The translations under genes and the position numbers were made by a program. A DNA stretch of 8,539 nucleotides from CAZLKN01 sp964560135. Lineage in GTDB: Bacteria; Actinomycetota; JAICYB01. Below, one piece after another: positions 6,432 through 8,539 of this stretch. The stretch covers positions 1-8,539 of the forward strand of contig CAZLKN010000092.1 in NCBI GenBank assembly GCA_964560135.1, given 5' to 3'. The notes beneath the pieces are model-generated. The model searched no databases. It saw only the letters and a list, made by a program, of their open reading frames with translations, and had not been told where the DNA came from. The stretch's first letter is position 1. Every line of letters starts with the position of its first letter.

Positions 6432-6460
6432 ATGGTTCGACAGTCCAACTGTCACGTCAA
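6432..6460 (-). promoter_or_regulatory. Candidate promoter for the acyl-CoA dehydrogenase genes
   Basis: On the minus strand a TTGACG (-35, 6455-6460) is separated by 17 bases from AACCAT (-10, 6432-6437). The -35 is a 5/6 match to the sigma-70 consensus. The -10 is weak (3/6, including the key A and final T). A transcript starting just downstream would have a leader of about 35 bases before the TTG start. The spacer is filled almost entirely by a perfect inverted repeat. Seen by eye only. Confidence 0.45.
6439..6453. promoter_or_regulatory. Inverted repeat GACAGT-CCA-ACTGTC, candidate operator
   Basis: Perfect 6-bp dyad with a 3-base centre at 6446, the midpoint of the 17-base spacer of the candidate dehydrogenase promoter. 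This is a position where a dimeric repressor would block RNA polymerase. It does not fit the KstR (TnnAACnnGTTnnA) or KstR2 (AnCAAGnnCTTGnT) motifs of mycobacterial steroid regulons. No regulator gene is in the window. Confidence 0.5.
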
Positions 6461-6511
6461 CTCGGGGGCCGTCCCTCGCGGGCGCCCCGCATCCCGGCGG
6501 GAACGAGTGGG

Positions 6512-6517
6512 TAGGGT
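6512..6517 (+). promoter_or_regulatory. TAGGGT -10 box suited to a leaderless transcript of the DUF255 gene
   Basis: TAGGGT fits the actinobacterial TANNNT -10 pattern and ends seven bases before the A of the ATG at 6525, the spacing at which transcription would start on the initiation codon. No convincing -35 or Shine-Dalgarno accompanies it, which is usual for leaderless genes. Confidence 0.45.
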
Positions 6518-6524
6518 GGGACCG

Positions 6525-8504
6525 ATGGCACCCAACAGGCTCGCCGAGGAGACCTCGCCCTACCTGCTCCAGCACGCCGACAACCCGGTCGACTGGTACC
6601 CGTGGGGCGAGGAGGCCTTCGCCAAGGCCAAGGCGGAGGACAAGCCGATCCTGCTGTCGGTGGGCTACGCCGCCTGCCATTGGTGTCACGTCATGGAGCA
6701 CGAGTCTTTCGAGGACGACGAGACCGCCGCCCTCATGAACGAGCTCTTCGTGAGCGTGAAGGTCGACCGCGAGGAGCGTCCGGACGTCGACTCGATCTAC
6801 ATGGTGGCCATCCAGGCCCTCACCGGGCAGGGCGGCTGGCCGATGACGGTGTTCTGCACCCCCGAGGGGGTCCCGTTCATCGGCGGTACCTACTTCCCGC
6901 CCACCGACCGCCACGGGCTGCCGTCCTTCCGCAAGATCCTGGCCACCGTGGCCGAGCTCTGGCGAACGCGCCGCGACGACCTCCTGAAGCAGGGCGGCGA
7001 GATCGTGCAGCGGATCTCGCAGGCGACCCCCGCGGCCTCCACCGAGCCGCTCACCGACGACCTCGTCCGGGGCGGCGCCCGCCAGATCCTCGGCGGGTAC
7101 GACCCGGTGAACGGTGGCTTCGGAGGCGCGCCGAAGTTCCCGCAGACCCCGTCGCTGGAGCTGTTACTGCGCTGCGACGGCGCATACGTCGATGCCGCCG
7201 ACGCTCTGAAGCACACCCTCACGAAGATGGCCCTGGGTGGCATCTACGACCAGGTCGGCGGCGGCTTCGCCCGGTACACGGTGGACGCGGCGTGGATCGT
7301 CCCCCACTTCGAGAAGATGCTCTACGACAACGCCCAGCTCGCCCGCGTCTACACCCACGCGTGGCTGCGCTACCGCGACCCGCTGTTCCGGCGGATCGCC
7401 CTCGAGACCCTCGAATACTTGGTGCGCGACATGCGCGACCCCATGGGCGGCTTCCACTCCAGCGAGGACGCCGACTCCGAGGGCGAGGAAGGCAAGTTCT
7501 ACGTCTGGCCGTACGACGAGTTCATGGAGGTCGCCCCGGAAGCCGCTGGATTCTACGGCGTCACCCCGGAAGGGAACTTCGAGGGCCGCACGATCCTGAC
7601 CGCGTCCGGGCCCGAGCCGCCGGCCGACGCCCGCCGCAAGCTCTTGGAGCGACGCGAGCAGCGGGTGCGTCCGGGGCGCGACGACAAGATCCTGGCCTCC
7701 TGGAACGGGCTGGCGATCGCGGCCCTGGCCCGGGCCGGAGCCGCCTTCGGGCGCGAGGATCTCCTGGACGCCGCCCGCGACGCCGCCACCTTCGTCGTCG
7801 AGGGCATGACCGACGACGCCGGACGGCTCCGCCACTCGTGGCGGGACGGCCGCGCCAAGGTCACGGGGCTGCTCGAGGACTACGCGTACCTCGCGGACGG
7901 CCTGATCGAGCTGTGGGAGGCCACCTTCGAGGGCCGGTGGCTGGCCGACGCGCTGCGTCTGGCCTCCGAGGCGGTCGAGCTCTTCTCCGACCCGCGCGAC
8001 GGCGGCTTCCACACCACCGGTACCGACCACGAGGAGCTGCTGGTCCGGCAGAAGGAGGTCATCGAGACCGCGACCCCGTCCCCCGGCGCGGTGCTGGCGA
8101 TGTCGCTGCAGCGCCTGGCGGTGCTCGCCGACCGTCCGGAGCTCGCGAAGACCGCCACCGACGCGCTCCGCGTGGCCCGGATCTACATCGAGCGCGCGCC
8201 GCAGGCGGTGCCGACGTGGGCCGCGGCGCTGCACCGGTACCTGTCCCCGCCGGTGGAGGTGGCCTTCACCGGCGACCTCGGCTCCCAGGGGGGCCGGGGT
8301 CTGGTCTCCACCGTCCAGGAGCGGTACCTGCCGACCCGGGCTCTGGGGGCCCCGCCCCGCGGCGACGGGATCGACGCCGGCACGGTCGCGCTGCTGCGGG
8401 ACAAACCCGCCGACGGCGAAGCACGGGCATGGGTCTGCGAGCGCTACGCCTGCCAGGCCCCCACCACCGACCCGGCCGAGCTCGCCCGCCAGCTCGAGCG
8501 CTGA
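6525..8504 (+). CDS. DUF255 / YyaL-type thioredoxin-domain protein
   Basis: 659-residue protein, normal for the family that includes B. subtilis YyaL and human SPATA20. It starts with NRLAEETSPYLLQHADNPVDW, the family signature (4-24). A thioredoxin-like domain follows with ACHWCHVME; the CxxC cysteines are C51 and C54. Next come VKVDREERPDVDSIYM, GGWPMTVF (103-110) and GGTYFPP. The remainder is an alpha/alpha-barrel domain related to N-acylglucosamine 2-epimerases, with WIVPHFEKMLYDNAQ (257-271), a SSEDADSEGEEGKFYVW stretch, and RDDKILASWNGLAIAALA. The C-terminus ends with the family-typical VCERYACQAP. No enzymatic activity is established for the family; a redox or protein-modification role is inference. 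I chose the ATG at 6525 because the signature begins at once; the open frame upstream to 6432 is unlike the family and covers the promoter region. It is divergent from the dehydrogenase genes, so a functional link is not implied. Confidence 0.93.
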   Translation: MAPNRLAEETSPYLLQHADNPVDWYPWGEEAFAKAKAEDKPILLSVGYAACHWCHVMEHESFEDDETAALMNELFVSVKVDREERPDVDSIYMVAIQALTGQGGWPMTVFCTPEGVPFIGGTYFPPTDRHGLPSFRKILATVAELWRTRRDDLLKQGGEIVQRISQATPAASTEPLTDDLVRGGARQILGGYDPVNGGFGGAPKFPQTPSLELLLRCDGAYVDAADALKHTLTKMALGGIYDQVGGGFARYTVDAAWIVPHFEKMLYDNAQLARVYTHAWLRYRDPLFRRIALETLEYLVRDMRDPMGGFHSSEDADSEGEEGKFYVWPYDEFMEVAPEAAGFYGVTPEGNFEGRTILTASGPEPPADARRKLLERREQRVRPGRDDKILASWNGLAIAALARAGAAFGREDLLDAARDAATFVVEGMTDDAGRLRHSWRDGRAKVTGLLEDYAYLADGLIELWEATFEGRWLADALRLASEAVELFSDPRDGGFHTTGTDHEELLVRQKEVIETATPSPGAVLAMSLQRLAVLADRPELAKTATDALRVARIYIERAPQAVPTWAAALHRYLSPPVEVAFTGDLGSQGGRGLVSTVQERYLPTRALGAPPRGDGIDAGTVALLRDKPADGEARAWVCERYACQAPTTDPAELARQLER

Positions 8505-8506
8505 CA

Positions 8507-8532
8507 GGCGAAACGCCCGTCCCGGGTTCCCG
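8507..8532 (+). terminator. Possible terminator region after the DUF255 gene, cut by the window end
   Basis: Two bases after the stop there is a small GGCG-AAA-CGCC hairpin (8507-8517), then CGGG-TT-CCCG (8523-8532). Both stems are only 4 bp and no T-run is visible. AAACGCCCGTCCCGGG also looks like the left arm of a longer terminator whose right arm would lie beyond the window. Weak. Confidence 0.25.
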
Positions 8533-8539
8533 TCCGTCC

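Noticed and set aside
4171..6448. Very long open frames opposite and alongside the dehydrogenase genes (4171-6351 plus, 726 codons; 4283-6448 minus, 721 codons)
   Set aside because: They cross both dehydrogenase genes in other frames, are dominated by Arg, Gly, Ala, Pro and His with no domain pattern, and are the expected by-product of very GC-rich coding DNA with few stops.
6432..6524. N-terminal extension of the DUF255 protein to 6432
   Set aside because: The extra 31 residues are not family-like and would cover the candidate operator and TAGGGT box. The family signature begins right after the ATG at 6525.
1..8539. Search for tRNA or rRNA genes, CRISPR repeats, insertion sequences, att sites, riboswitches or defence genes
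   Set aside because: Nothing was seen. Almost all of the window is occupied by recognisable housekeeping or metabolic genes; the only non-coding stretches are 6391-6524, 3972-4026, about 170 bases around the gap (mostly Ns), and the last 35 bases.

Overview
The window is very GC-rich bacterial DNA with closely packed, partly overlapping genes. It probably comes from an actinobacterium (Actinomycetota), and a metagenome-assembled scaffold is likely because of a 100-N gap. Three things point to Actinomycetota: SecD and SecF carry 'ADSYIIYFER' and 'SLYDAVVIFDR', where proteobacterial proteins have forms like 'VDANVLIFER' and 'SINDTVVVFDR'; there is a tandem fadE pair of the heteromeric actinobacterial kind; and yajC-secD-secF is followed by apt. 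A class-level placement (for example Acidimicrobiia) would be a guess.

Layout. Positions 2-6390 are all minus strand, so transcription runs from high to low coordinates: small acyl-CoA dehydrogenase subunit (5278-6390, TTG start), large subunit (4027-5274), a small PLDc_N-type membrane protein (3561-3971, GTG start), the scaffold gap (3458-3557), then yajC (3068-3388), secD (1605-3071), secF (526-1608) and apt (2-526). The last four are chained by 1-4 base stop/start overlaps, which suggests one translationally coupled operon. A 134-base divergent intergenic region (6391-6524) separates this block from one plus-strand gene, a DUF255/YyaL-type thioredoxin-domain protein (6525-8504).

How the genes work together. 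YajC, SecD and SecF are the auxiliary membrane module of the Sec translocase. Apt salvages adenine and is a frequent positional neighbour rather than a functional partner. The two dehydrogenases look like interdependent halves of one enzyme. The large one keeps the SEPGSGSD flavin/substrate motif and a glutamate in the catalytic position. The small one keeps the R-x-Q-F-G-x-P-I and Q-I-H-G-G-I-G-F motifs but has Leu where the catalytic Glu should be. The intergenic region contains a perfect GACAGT-CCA-ACTGTC dyad centred in the spacer of a candidate promoter for the dehydrogenase genes, and a separate TAGGGT box placed as for a leaderless transcript of the DUF255 gene.

I found no clear sign of a new biological system, mobile element, CRISPR array or RNA gene. 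The most useful observations are the complementary dehydrogenase pair, the candidate operator, and the gap, whose two edges carry the same 16 bases and so is probably not a real gap.
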